Assembly (NCBI RefSeq): GCF_024171695.1 | Contig: NZ_JAMTCF010000018.1 | Coordinates: 1 to 64,000, forward strand | Direction of reading: 5' to 3' | Length of the DNA stretch: 64,000 nt | Source of the DNA: Actinosynnema pretiosum | GTDB taxonomy: Bacteria; Actinomycetota; Actinomycetes; Mycobacteriales; Pseudonocardiaceae | Part shown: positions 26,191 to 34,445 of the stretch, in pieces | Layout: every line of letters begins with the position of its first letter | Numbering within the stretch: the first letter of the stretch is position 1 | Program-made: the position numbers and the translations under genes | The notes under the pieces: model-generated | Database searches by the model: none | What the model was told of the DNA's origin: nothing | Seen by the model: only the letters and a program-made list of their open reading frames with translations

Positions 26191-29100
26191 TTAATCAGCG
26201 GTGTTGCAGCGCGATGTGCTGGAGTACGCCTCCAACCAGCCGAGAGCCTTGTGATCACCCCGTTTGGTGAACACCGCCACTCCCGCATGGGTGTCCGGCG
26301 GGCAGTCGGCGCGGGGCGGTGGATGAGGCGCTGTGGTGGTGCCGTCGATGGCGACGCTGTTGGTGGCGTGGCAGTTCCACAGGGTGAGCACACCCGTGCT
26401 CAACCCGTCAACTGTCGCCCTAACGCCGAGGTCGGTGAGGGTGCAGCCGGTGGTGCGCTCCCGCAGCAGCATCACGTAGTCGCCGGGGTCGAGCTTGCAG
26501 TGGGCGGGTGGGGTCGTGCTGGTCCAGTCCGGGGCGTCGACGCCACGACCGGTGGCCGCCCTCCACAGCGCGGGCACCAGTTCGGTGGCGTGCAACGGGG
26601 TGGCCATCTGCTCCATCATCCAGAGCAGGCGTCCCGCACCGCGCCGGGGCGCGCACTGCCGCCAGCGCACCCGCCTGCCCAGGTCGGCCGCGACGATCGC
26701 GGCCCACGGGTGCACCGTGCCCAGCGCCCCTTGCGCTCCCAGCCACGCCAGGTAGCGGGGAGCGCGGTCCAGCACGGGGAACACGGTGTTGTTGGGAAGT
26801 CCGGCGACCGTGCGGCGGAAGCCGGTGAACAGCCGGGGTGAGTTCGCCACGAGCAGCAGGGCGGCTTGGGCCAGGTCTCCGGGCGAGATCATCTTCGCCG
26901 AGCCGAGCCCGCTCACCGCTCGGTCGGGGGTGATCTGATCGGGGTGCCCGGAGGCCTTGAGGATCGAGGCCACGATCGGCCGCTGGGGTTCGGCCACCGG
27001 GGCGTAGGCCAGTTCGGGCACTGCGGTGGCCACGATGCGGATCAGCGCGGCCTCGGCCCGTTCGGGATCGGTCGGCACCGCCTCCTCGTCCAGGACCGCC
27101 CGCAGGACGGCCGCGGTGCGGGTGTCGACCATCAGCCTGGCGGTCAGCTTTCCCAGCTCGGTGACCTCCAGGACGGGGATGCCGTCCGGTCCGGGAACCT
27201 CGACGAGGAACGCGTTGTCCACCAGGAAGACCACGGCGTCGACGACCGGCTCGGTGTCCTCGTCGCCCTGGTGGTGGCACAGGGTGCGCAGCCACCAGCG
27301 CTCGGCCTGCTCCAGGCTGCCGATCCGCCCCTGCAGCACCTCGGCGAGCACGTGGTCGGCCAGGCTGTCGTGGATCTGCGAGTGGACGCTGTAGCCGTCG
27401 ACCAGCGCGCCCTGCCACGCGGCGCGCTCGACCTCGGTGGTGACCAGGTACGCCCAGCCCTCCCGCTCCCCGGCGCCCACGCGCCCGGCGCGGCCGAACA
27501 TCTGCTGCACGGTGGCCACGTCGAGGTCGTCCAGGCCGATGCGGGTGTCGCGCACGACCACGGCGCGTGCGGGCAGGTTCACCCCGGCGGCCACGGTGGT
27601 CGTGGCCACCAGCACGTCCCACTGGCGCGCGCGGAAGCGCTGCTCGGCCTCGGTCTTGAACTCCCAGTCCTTGTAGTGCAACCCGATCCCGACCGAGGCG
27701 CAGACCTCGTGGAGCCGGTCGGGGTCGTCCAGGGACACCCCGGCGACGGCCGCGCCGCGATCCGCGGCCAGCGCGAGGGCTGTCGCCCGGACGTTGTGCT
27801 TGGTGCCGCAGAACACCAGTACGCTGCCCTCACCGTCGGTGAACCTCCGGGTCAGCTCGACGGAGGCCTTGGTGCGCGCGGCGGTGTCGGCGGCTCGGTC
27901 TGAGTGCGCGGGCACCGCAGGCAGCTGCCAGGTCACCCGCGAGGGGCGCCACGTGGTGGCGACCAGGCGGCCGTGGAGCCAGTCGGCGATCTCGGCGGCG
28001 TTGGCCACCGTGGCGGACAGGCCAACGATGCGCACCGGCGAGCCGACGCCCTGCACGCGGGCCAGCAGCGCCTCCAGGAGCGGGCCTCGGCCGGGTGCGC
28101 CGAGCAGGTGGATCTCGTCGACGACCAGGCAGCCCACGTCGGCCAGCGCGGTCTGCAGGGAGTTGGTGCGGCAGATCGCCTCGAACTTCTCGGTGGTGGC
28201 CACCCACAGGTCGGCCTCGTGCAGCTTCTCCACGCCCGCGTTGTACTCGCCGGACAACTGCTCCACGCGCAGCCCGAGCCTGCGCCAGCCCGCCAGTTCC
28301 CGGTTCAACTCCTCGGTGAGCGAGCGCTGCGGCACCAGCCATGCGGCCTTGCGACACTGGACCAGGATCGTGCGCAGCGCGGCGAGCAGCCCCACCACGG
28401 TCTTGCCCGCACCGGTGGGCGCGGTGACCACCAGGTGCTCGTCCGAGCCCAGCACCACCGGGGCGGCCTCTGCCTGTGCGGGGTTGAACCGGTCGAACGG
28501 CAGGTAGGGCAGCCAGGAGTCCGGGACGAACCGCGTCGCCGCCACCGGCTGCGGTTCGCTCGCCGGGTCGATCTCCTCGTGGGCGTCCCAGGTCTTGACG
28601 AAGGCGTCACGGGCGTCGTAGGCGGGCAGGTCGAGCGCGGGGGTGCTCCACTCCAGCCGGTCCCCGCCGAGACGCAGACCCGTGCTCACCGACAGCGCGA
28701 GCAGCTCGCCCTGCGGGCCGACGGTGGAGATCGTCTCGTCCTCCACCCAGTGCGCCACCGACCGGTAGGACGCGTTTGAGCCTGCCAGATGCGCCCGCAG
28801 GCGGTCGAAGGACGGGACATCCGGGAGCAGCACGCGCACGTCGACCCCATAAGGCATCTGGGGCAGCACCAGGTTCGGGTTCGTGGTTTTGCACCAGTGC
28901 AGCAGCCTGTGCTCGGTGGGGCGGGTGGGTACGGCAGGTCGTGCGGGGCCGTTGCCCGACCGGCGTGGAACGGCTACCGGCTCGAGCAACTCCTTGAGCA
29001 GCGCGGGCGCCGAGGCACCGTGCACTCGACGTACCCGGACACCGGGCGCGGGGATCGCGTCGCAGTCCGATCCTCGGGCCCCACGAATGGCGGACCCGCC

Positions 29101-29769
29101 CGAGGCGGACACGAACTCCGCCGCCGGGATGGCCCGGATCGGGCTGTCCTGCTCGGCGTGCAGCTCCTTCAGGACCTTCCGGCGCGAGGTCCGCAGCGCA
29201 CGAGCCGTGTAGCTCGCGGGACAGAGCGGGCAGACCAGCGCCTCCTCCTCGCGCTGCCGCCCGTTGCGCTGGTACACCCTGGATAGGCCGTGCAGCGCGG
29301 TCGCGCACACCGGGCAGCGAAGGCTGCTTTCCCGCAAGTGGACCCAGCCGGGAAGCAGGTGCCCTGACGACGCCGCTCCTGGACGCGCACCCCACAGTTT
29401 CTGCGCGACCCCCGCGACCGTGGTGTCCTCTCCGTCGGGGGCGGGAGGCCTGCTGTCGCGCTGACGCCGGGTGCGGGACGGGCGGTCTTTGAGCAGGGCG
29501 GCGTACGACTTGATGCCCAGGCTGTCCAGGGTGAACGTCGCTGGGCACTGCGGGCACACCAGCGCCACGTACTGGTACTGCTTGCCCGCTGACTCGTAGG
29601 GTTTGCGCAGCGTGTGCAGTCGACCCCCGCAGTTCGGGCAGAGGGTGACGACCTGACGTTCGTAGGTCCAGCCCGGCAGGTCGAACCGGTCGACCGCAGG
29701 TTCGGGCCGCACCTGCCACATGTCCTGGGCGACGTCGGCTACGGACCACCCGCTGTCCTCGGCTAACAA
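26191..29769 (-). CDS. Ski2-like DEAD/DEIH helicase with two N-terminal zinc ribbons
   Basis: About 1190 residues. The start is uncertain: a TTG at 29769 follows GAGGG, an ATG at 29721 is possible, and the frame stays open to 30039 through lower-GC DNA that is probably promoter. The N-terminus holds two similar modules, each a PGW segment followed by two CxxC pairs (LCPNCGG ... VCPQCP; RCPVCAT ... VCPLCP). The helicase core follows: APTGAGKTVVGLL (I), VVDEIHLLG (II), GLSATVANAAEIADWL (III), ATTTVAAGVNLPARAVVVRD (IV-V), QMFGRAGR (VI). The Ski2 pattern is clear. The C-terminal 350 residues are helical. Substrate (RNA or DNA) unknown; possibly RNA processing or defence. Confidence 0.85.
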   Translation of the reverse strand: MLAEDSGWSVADVAQDMWQVRPEPAVDRFDLPGWTYERQVVTLCPNCGGRLHTLRKPYESAGKQYQYVALVCPQCPATFTLDSLGIKSYAALLKDRPSRTRRQRDSRPPAPDGEDTTVAGVAQKLWGARPGAASSGHLLPGWVHLRESSLRCPVCATALHGLSRVYQRNGRQREEEALVCPLCPASYTARALRTSRRKVLKELHAEQDSPIRAIPAAEFVSASGGSAIRGARGSDCDAIPAPGVRVRRVHGASAPALLKELLEPVAVPRRSGNGPARPAVPTRPTEHRLLHWCKTTNPNLVLPQMPYGVDVRVLLPDVPSFDRLRAHLAGSNASYRSVAHWVEDETISTVGPQGELLALSVSTGLRLGGDRLEWSTPALDLPAYDARDAFVKTWDAHEEIDPASEPQPVAATRFVPDSWLPYLPFDRFNPAQAEAAPVVLGSDEHLVVTAPTGAGKTVVGLLAALRTILVQCRKAAWLVPQRSLTEELNRELAGWRRLGLRVEQLSGEYNAGVEKLHEADLWVATTEKFEAICRTNSLQTALADVGCLVVDEIHLLGAPGRGPLLEALLARVQGVGSPVRIVGLSATVANAAEIADWLHGRLVATTWRPSRVTWQLPAVPAHSDRAADTAARTKASVELTRRFTDGEGSVLVFCGTKHNVRATALALAADRGAAVAGVSLDDPDRLHEVCASVGIGLHYKDWEFKTEAEQRFRARQWDVLVATTTVAAGVNLPARAVVVRDTRIGLDDLDVATVQQMFGRAGRVGAGEREGWAYLVTTEVERAAWQGALVDGYSVHSQIHDSLADHVLAEVLQGRIGSLEQAERWWLRTLCHHQGDEDTEPVVDAVVFLVDNAFLVEVPGPDGIPVLEVTELGKLTARLMVDTRTAAVLRAVLDEEAVPTDPERAEAALIRIVATAVPELAYAPVAEPQRPIVASILKASGHPDQITPDRAVSGLGSAKMISPGDLAQAALLLVANSPRLFTGFRRTVAGLPNNTVFPVLDRAPRYLAWLGAQGALGTVHPWAAIVAADLGRRVRWRQCAPRRGAGRLLWMMEQMATPLHATELVPALWRAATGRGVDAPDWTSTTPPAHCKLDPGDYVMLLRERTTGCTLTDLGVRATVDGLSTGVLTLWNCHATNSVAIDGTTTAPHPPPRADCPPDTHAGVAVFTKRGDHKALGWLEAYSSTSRCNTAD

Positions 29770-29998
29770 GCCACCCTCACCGACACCTCGTTTCCTGCAC
29801 AGCTGGCGCGAACGCGAGACAGGATAGCTGTCGGAACGGGCAGAAATCTGGATCTTCGCGTGATCCGGAAACCGCGCTATCCGCAAAGGACCTTCGGTAA
29901 CGCGTCGGGTTCCAGAGCCGCTGTGGATTAACGCATACTGTCCGTAAGAGCAGTACACCCACATTGGTGACGGCTTCTCACCCGTTCCGACTGGTTGA

Positions 29999-30925
29999 GT
30001 GACCTGGGTGCGCATCGTTCTCGACACAGACCCCGGCATCGACGACGCCTTGGCGATCTTCTACCTGGCCGCCCACCGCGACGTCGCTGAACTCGTCGCT
30101 GTGGGCAGCGTCCACGGCAACGTCCCCTCGCCGACCGCCGCCGCGAACGCGTTGCGGCTGCTCGACCGGGTTGGGTGGACCGAGGTGCCGGTTGCGGTCG
30201 GCGCCCACCAGCCCCTAGCCCAGGAGTTGAGCACCGGCGAGGTGGTTCATGGCGGCGACGGGCTTGCAGGCGTGGCGGGGCCGCCGTCAAGCCGAGCACC
30301 GGTGAGTGTCTCGGCTGCGGAGCAGTTGGTCGGGCTGGCACGGGCCCATCCGGGTGAGCTGACCGTGATCGCTTTGGGGCCCTTGACCAACATCGCGCTC
30401 GCGGCTCTGATCGAGCCAGAACTCCCAGAGCTGCTGCGCTCGGTGACCGTGATGGGCGGCGCGATCGGCACCACGGGCAACATCACCCCGCACGCCGAGG
30501 CGAACATCTGGCACGACCCCGAGGCCGCCGCCCTGGTGCTGGGCAAGGGCTTCGACCTGACCCTGGTCGGCTTGGAGGTCACTGCCACCGCCCAGGTCGA
30601 CGCCGCGTGGGTCGAGGACCTCACTGGCTCGGGAGGACCGAACGCGGGCTTCGCCGCCGACCTGCTCCGGCACTACCTCGGCGTCTACAGCCGGTTGCTC
30701 GGGCAGGACACCTGCTACCTGCACGACCCGCTCGCCGTCGCCGTGACTCTGGATCCCGGCTTGGCCGCCACCCGCGACCTCGTCGTCGACGTCGAACTCC
30801 GCGACCCCGATACCCGCGGCAAGACCACGGCCAGCGAGAGCGCCGGGCGTCCCGCGGTGAAGACGCTCGACCAGTTCGACGTCACCACCTGCCTCAACCG
30901 CTTGGCCGCTGCCCTGCGGCGCTGA
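29999..30925 (+). CDS. nucleoside hydrolase (inosine/uridine-preferring type)
   Basis: 308 residues, GTG at 29999 (a GTG at 30008 is an alternative). The N-terminal DTDPGIDDALAI is the calcium-binding Asp cluster of nucleoside hydrolases. VTVMGGAIGTTGNITPHAEA and NIWHDPEAAALVL (Asn/Asp ligands) and the later HDPLAVAVTLDP complete the active site. It splits N-glycosidic bonds of ribonucleosides. It faces the preQ0/phosphoribosyltransferase locus downstream and could act on related nucleosides, but this is only positional. Divergent from the helicase gene. Confidence 0.9.
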   Translation: MTWVRIVLDTDPGIDDALAIFYLAAHRDVAELVAVGSVHGNVPSPTAAANALRLLDRVGWTEVPVAVGAHQPLAQELSTGEVVHGGDGLAGVAGPPSSRAPVSVSAAEQLVGLARAHPGELTVIALGPLTNIALAALIEPELPELLRSVTVMGGAIGTTGNITPHAEANIWHDPEAAALVLGKGFDLTLVGLEVTATAQVDAAWVEDLTGSGGPNAGFAADLLRHYLGVYSRLLGQDTCYLHDPLAVAVTLDPGLAATRDLVVDVELRDPDTRGKTTASESAGRPAVKTLDQFDVTTCLNRLAAALRR

Positions 30926-30934
30926 CCGACGCCT

Positions 30935-31438
30935 TCACGGACGCAGGTGCTCGACGTAGGCCATCCCGCCGTCGTGCTGGGCCTGGTGCGCGCGCACGAG
31001 GCGGCTGGCAACGTCCGGGCGCAGCAGGTCGACGGCTCGGTCGATCGGGACGAACGCGAGCTCGGCTATCTCGGAATCGTTGATGGTGAGGGCGGCGACC
31101 TGCTCGTCGGAGAGCGTCCCGCCGTCGAAGACGAAGTACAGCTCGTCGTCCCAGGGACCGTGCGGGCCGACCCAGTCCAGCAGCAGGAGACGTCCTGCGG
31201 TGACGGCGAGCCCGAGTTCCTCCGCCAGTTCCCGCTCGCCGGCGGCGCGTGGCGGCTCATTGCTCTCGGCCATCCCGCCGGGCAGGTCCCAGTGCTCCTT
31301 GTAGGTCGGGTTCACCAGCAGCACCCGGCCCGCCCGGTCGCGGATCAGTAGGTCTACCGCCACCCGCTTGCGCGCCTGCTTCGCGTTCCCCTCGGCCAGG
31401 TAGGCGAATCGGGCTGGATCATCGGTCACACCGGCCAC
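30935..31438 (-). CDS. NUDIX hydrolase
   Basis: 167 residues. The Nudix box is GGMAESNEPPRAAGEREL followed by AEELGL (G-x5-E-x7-R-E-x2-E-E shape), with upstream VAVDLLIRDRAGRVLLVNPT. Hydrolyses nucleoside-diphosphate-linked compounds; substrate not predictable. Its start overlaps the end of the XRE regulator gene by 13 bases, so the two form an operon. Confidence 0.9.
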   Translation of the reverse strand: MAGVTDDPARFAYLAEGNAKQARKRVAVDLLIRDRAGRVLLVNPTYKEHWDLPGGMAESNEPPRAAGERELAEELGLAVTAGRLLLLDWVGPHGPWDDELYFVFDGGTLSDEQVAALTINDSEIAELAFVPIDRAVDLLRPDVASRLVRAHQAQHDGGMAYVEHLRP

Positions 31439-32640
31439 TGCTCGATCTCACCACGTCGTTCACTCGGGAGCGTGGCAAGACCCGCCAGCGCTGCGTGCAA
31501 GGCCGCCACTTCCGGGGTGTGGGATGCCGGGCTCAGCACGCCGCCGAGCGCTTGGAGCCGTTGCACCACGCGGGCGGAACTCAAGGAGGCGGCTTCCCGG
31601 CACGCGGTGTGCGCCTCCTGGGCGGATTCCTCCGGCCTGTGCGCGCGGGCCAGGATGTTCGCCAGGGTCACCTGCGCGAGCACGCGGCTGCGGACGCGGT
31701 CACCCAGGCGGAGCCTGATCACCTCGCGGGCGTAGCGCTCGGCTTCCCGCAGTTCGTCTCGGTTGTCCCCGCCCTCGTCCTGTGCGGCCAGGTGCAGGTG
31801 GCAGAGCGCGGCCTCCGCCGCCAGCGAGGCGCGGTCGAATCCGGCGATCCACCGCGCCGGTTCCTCGTCGGCGGCACGGCCCAGCACCGTCTCGGCGTCG
31901 GCCAGGGCCTGGGTGCTGCCGAAGTGGTCGCCGAGCTGTGCCAGGGCCCGTGCGCGCATCGCGTGCAGGCGGGCGACCAGCCGCAGCGCGTCCTGTGCGA
32001 ACCGGGCCTGCCGCATCCCCTCGGCGGCGATGCGCAGCGCGTCCTGCGGCTGGTGGAGCTCGACGGCCAGGTGCGCCATCGAGGCGCAGGCGTTGGCGGT
32101 GAGGGCGTGGTCGGCGGCTGCCTGGGCCAGCCGGTAGGCCCGGTCGAAGTACTGGCGGGCGTGGTCGTCCCTGCCGCTGTCGTGGGCCATCCACCCGGTG
32201 ATCCCGGTAATCGACGCCGTCGCCGCGAACAGCTCGCGCGCGGGCACGCGCGTGTGGGTCAGCAGCGGCGCCACCTCGTGCGCCAGGTAGTGCTCCAGCT
32301 CCGGGAGGAGCAGTCCGCCGCCTGCCCTGCGGTCGTCGAGCTGGATCTCCTGGACCTTGGCGTGGAGCAGTTCGATCACGTCGCTTCCCGCCAACCCGCC
32401 CCTTGTGCTGCTTGGGGAGAGCCCAGGTGGTTGCTCGCCTTCCTCGTCGAGGAGCAGGCGCAGCTCGGGCGCGGTGAGCTCCAGCGCCTTCGCCAGCCGG
32501 GGGCGGTTCCACGGGTAGGGCTCCTGCACGCCCCGTTCCCAGCGGGCGTACGTCGAGCAGTCCACGTCGAGTTGCGCGGCAAGCTTCTCCTGGCTGTAAC
32601 CCAGTTCGACTCGCCGTTTCTTCAGCCTCTCCCTATGCAC
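31426..32640 (-). CDS. XRE-family HTH/TPR regulator (paralogue 1)
   Basis: 404 residues from a GTG at 32640 after GGGGGCGGAG. HTH at residues 4-45 (LKKRRVELGYSQEKLAAQLD, with TYARWERGVQEPYPWNRPRL), then a proline-rich linker and TPR-like helices. The HTH closely resembles those of the regulators at 41255, 44448 and 45904. Its upstream region carries an 11-bp-phased CGCC array (32755-32795), which lies between this gene and the QueC operon. Operon with the NUDIX gene. Probably senses a small molecule or partner protein through the TPR part (inference). Confidence 0.85.
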   Translation of the reverse strand: MHRERLKKRRVELGYSQEKLAAQLDVDCSTYARWERGVQEPYPWNRPRLAKALELTAPELRLLLDEEGEQPPGLSPSSTRGGLAGSDVIELLHAKVQEIQLDDRRAGGGLLLPELEHYLAHEVAPLLTHTRVPARELFAATASITGITGWMAHDSGRDDHARQYFDRAYRLAQAAADHALTANACASMAHLAVELHQPQDALRIAAEGMRQARFAQDALRLVARLHAMRARALAQLGDHFGSTQALADAETVLGRAADEEPARWIAGFDRASLAAEAALCHLHLAAQDEGGDNRDELREAERYAREVIRLRLGDRVRSRVLAQVTLANILARAHRPEESAQEAHTACREAASLSSARVVQRLQALGGVLSPASHTPEVAALHAALAGLATLPSERRGEIEQWPV

Positions 32641-32754
32641 TGCTCCGCCCCCTTGTAGGACTTTAGGGTGTTTTTCTGACAGGGTGAATATAGCTCTGGA
32701 TTTCAATGGTGGCGATCGTGGTATTCGGTCATCTTTGCAGTTCAGGGGCTTTGA

Positions 32755-32795
32755 CGCCCTGATGTTGCCCTGAAAACGCCCGGTAGTCGCCCTGG
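32755..32795. promoter_or_regulatory. 11-bp-phased CGCC operator array (site 1)
   Basis: CGCC at 32755, TGCC at 32766, CGCC at 32777 and CGCC at 32788, each exactly 11 bp apart; the last is followed by CTGG. Two units share CGCCCTG/CGCCCGG and one ends TAGT. Same arrangement as at 42580, 45841 and 47376, always upstream of an XRE gene. Likely operator (inference). Confidence 0.65.
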
Positions 32796-33087
32796 TTGCG
32801 GTGGCGTGTTCGACGTTTAGTTGTGTCTGCGCACATGTTCGTCAAAAAATGTGGTCATGATTCATGGACATTGGAGAGGAAGGTGACGACGTGCTTCCGG
32901 TGTTTCGCGGTTCGTGAACCACCGGGTTGCCCGTAGACCACGCTCGCCGCGCCCAGGCGCGACCTCGCCCGCCCCGCCAGGCGGCCGAGTGGGCCCGCTG
33001 CCCGCTAAGGGGCGCGGTGAGCACGGTGGCGCGGGACGGCGACGCACCCCCGAGCGTTGCGCCCGACGTCCGGCACCACCGCCATGT

Positions 33088-33123
33088 CGCGGCGGGTCCC
33101 GCCCCGCACAGGGACCCGCCGCG
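33088..33123 (+). other. leader hairpin A
   Basis: CGCGGCGGGTCCC (33088-33100) pairs perfectly with GGGACCCGCCGCG (33111-33123) across a 10-base loop, about 120 bases before the first gene of the QueC operon. Could be part of an attenuator or structured leader. No known riboswitch pattern was recognised. Confidence 0.6.
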
Positions 33124-33181
33124 CCCCCGCAGGCAGTTCGTGCCAGCGGTTCCGTGACCACGACGAACAGCGCTCGAGCCC

Positions 33182-33221
33182 GGCGTGGCCGAGGCCTGCC
33201 AGCAGGCGCCTCGGCCACGCC
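33182..33221 (+). other. leader hairpin B
   Basis: GGCGTGGCCGAGGC (33182-33195) pairs perfectly with GCCTCGGCCACGCC (33208-33221) across a 12-base loop. It ends 22 bases before the ATG at 33244, just ahead of the GAGGAGA ribosome-binding site. Position and strength suggest control of transcription read-through or translation of the operon. Confidence 0.65.
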
Positions 33222-33243
33222 GCACCACCAGAGGAGAGCGAAG

Positions 33244-33732
33244 ATGACCACCAAGACCATGCCCAGCCCTGTGCAGCACACCCCGCCCGGCCCGCTGCGG
33301 CAGTGCGCCCCGCGCCCGATACCGCCGGACTGGCCGACGACCACGGACCCATGGACCGGGCAGGTCTGCCTGCTCCTGGGCACCGTGGTGGACGCGCTGG
33401 TCATGCGGGCCGGGCTCGCGGCCGAGGTCAACCACAACCTGGCCTGCTCGCTGCTCCAGGCCCCCGTCGTGATCGTCCCCGCCACGGCGGCGGGCAGGTC
33501 CGACGACTGGATCTTCCTCACCGGCCCGCGCACCGCGCTGCGGCAGTCCACCGTGGCTGACCTGCTCTCGGCGAAGGTCGGTTGGTACGAGCCGGGCAAG
33601 GCGCTCCCGCTGCCCGGTGATATCCCCGCGCCGGGAAAGCCCCGCTGGTTGAGCGGGAGGGCCAAGGCCACGCTGCCGCCCTGGGGCGCCGTCGTCGGCG
33701 CGGTCCGCCGCACCTGCTCGCGGGCGTGGTGA
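33244..33732 (+). CDS. small protein of unknown function, first gene of QueC operon
   Basis: 162 residues from an ATG with GAGGAGA upstream. Proline-rich start, then WTGQVCLLLGTVVDALVMRA, a VNHNLACSLLQAPVVIVPAT strand region, and a LPLPGDIPAPGKPRW segment. The layout (VVDAL near the front, WYEPGKALPLPGD later) recalls short single-domain relatives of actinobacterial primase/polymerase N-terminal regions, but this is weak. I do not assign a function. GTGA overlap with queC shows translational coupling, so it probably belongs to the same process. Confidence 0.65.
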   Translation: MTTKTMPSPVQHTPPGPLRQCAPRPIPPDWPTTTDPWTGQVCLLLGTVVDALVMRAGLAAEVNHNLACSLLQAPVVIVPATAAGRSDDWIFLTGPRTALRQSTVADLLSAKVGWYEPGKALPLPGDIPAPGKPRWLSGRAKATLPPWGAVVGAVRRTCSRAW

Positions 33733-34445
33733 CCATGACCGGCGAACTCGACGTACACCGGGTGCCCGTGCACGCGGTGGTGATCGCCTCCGGCGGCCTG
33801 GACTCGACTGTCCTGGCCCACTGGCTGGCAGACCGGAGCAGCCGGGTGACGCTGCTGTCGTTCGACTACGGGCAGCGCCACCGCGTCGAACTCGAGTACG
33901 CGGCGGAAGCGGCCAGGCGGCTCGGCGCCCGGCACGAGGTGGTCGAGCTGACCTCGCTCGGCAGGTTGTTGAGCGGGTCGGCGCTGACCGACCCCTCGGT
34001 GCAGGTACCCGACGGGCACTACGCGGCGGACTCGATGCGCTCGACCGTGGTGCCCAACCGGAACGCGGTGATGCTCGACATCGCCGTGTCGGTGGCGATC
34101 GCGGTCGGCGCGGACGCGGTGGCCTTCGGCGCGCACGCGGGCGACCACACCGTCTACCCGGACTGCCGCCCGGAGTTCGTCGAGCACTTCACCCGCAGCA
34201 CCTTCACCGCGAACGAGGGGCTGCTCCCGTCGTGGTTCCAGGTCCTCGCGCCGTTCCTGTCCCTGACCAAGGCGCAGATCGTGCGCCTCGGCGCGGAGCT
34301 GGGAGTCCTTTTCGGGCGCACGTGGTCGTGCTACCGGGGCGAGGAGTTGCACTGCGGGCGCTGCGGGACCTGTGTCGAGCGGAGAGAAGCCTTCAGCGTC
34401 AATGGCCTCGTGGACCCCACCACCTACCAGGGCGGTGGGTCGTGA
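33729..34445 (+). CDS. queC: QueC, 7-cyano-7-deazaguanine (preQ0) synthase
   Basis: 238 residues from the GTG at 33729 overlapping the previous stop; an ATG at 33735 is an alternative. PP-loop ATPase motif SGGLDST at residues 21-27, SFDYGQRHRVELE, VPNRNAVML, and the zinc site Cys201, 209, 212 and 215 (SCYRGEELHCGRCGTC). All hallmarks of genuine QueC are present, at normal length. It converts 7-carboxy-7-deazaguanine to preQ0 with ATP and ammonia. QueD and QueE are encoded at 42655-43847; no QueF or tRNA-guanine transglycosylase is in the window, so preQ0 is probably used for something other than queuosine tRNA. Confidence 0.94.
   Translation: MTMTGELDVHRVPVHAVVIASGGLDSTVLAHWLADRSSRVTLLSFDYGQRHRVELEYAAEAARRLGARHEVVELTSLGRLLSGSALTDPSVQVPDGHYAADSMRSTVVPNRNAVMLDIAVSVAIAVGADAVAFGAHAGDHTVYPDCRPEFVEHFTRSTFTANEGLLPSWFQVLAPFLSLTKAQIVRLGAELGVLFGRTWSCYRGEELHCGRCGTCVERREAFSVNGLVDPTTYQGGGS

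Larger units (their letters stand above)
32641..33243. promoter_or_regulatory. long divergent intergenic/leader region of the QueC operon
   Basis: About 600 bp without a convincing gene. The left half is AT-richer (for example TTTTTCTGACAGGGTGAATA) and carries the phased CGCC repeats. The right half (32900-33240) is GC-rich and contains two strong hairpins just before the first gene. The promoter of the plus-strand operon is presumably in the left half, giving a long structured 5' leader. Confidence 0.6.

Noticed and set aside
32641-33243. A preQ1 riboswitch before queC
   Set aside because: The leader has strong hairpins but not the small C-rich/A-rich pseudoknot pattern of known preQ1 classes. 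Only unassigned structure is reported.
33729-34445. QueC as a QatC/Cap9-type defence protein modifier
   Set aside because: No CD-NTase, ATPase or TatD-type partner gene is nearby, while QueD and QueE are present. Ordinary preQ0 synthesis is the simpler reading, though a modifying role is not excluded.
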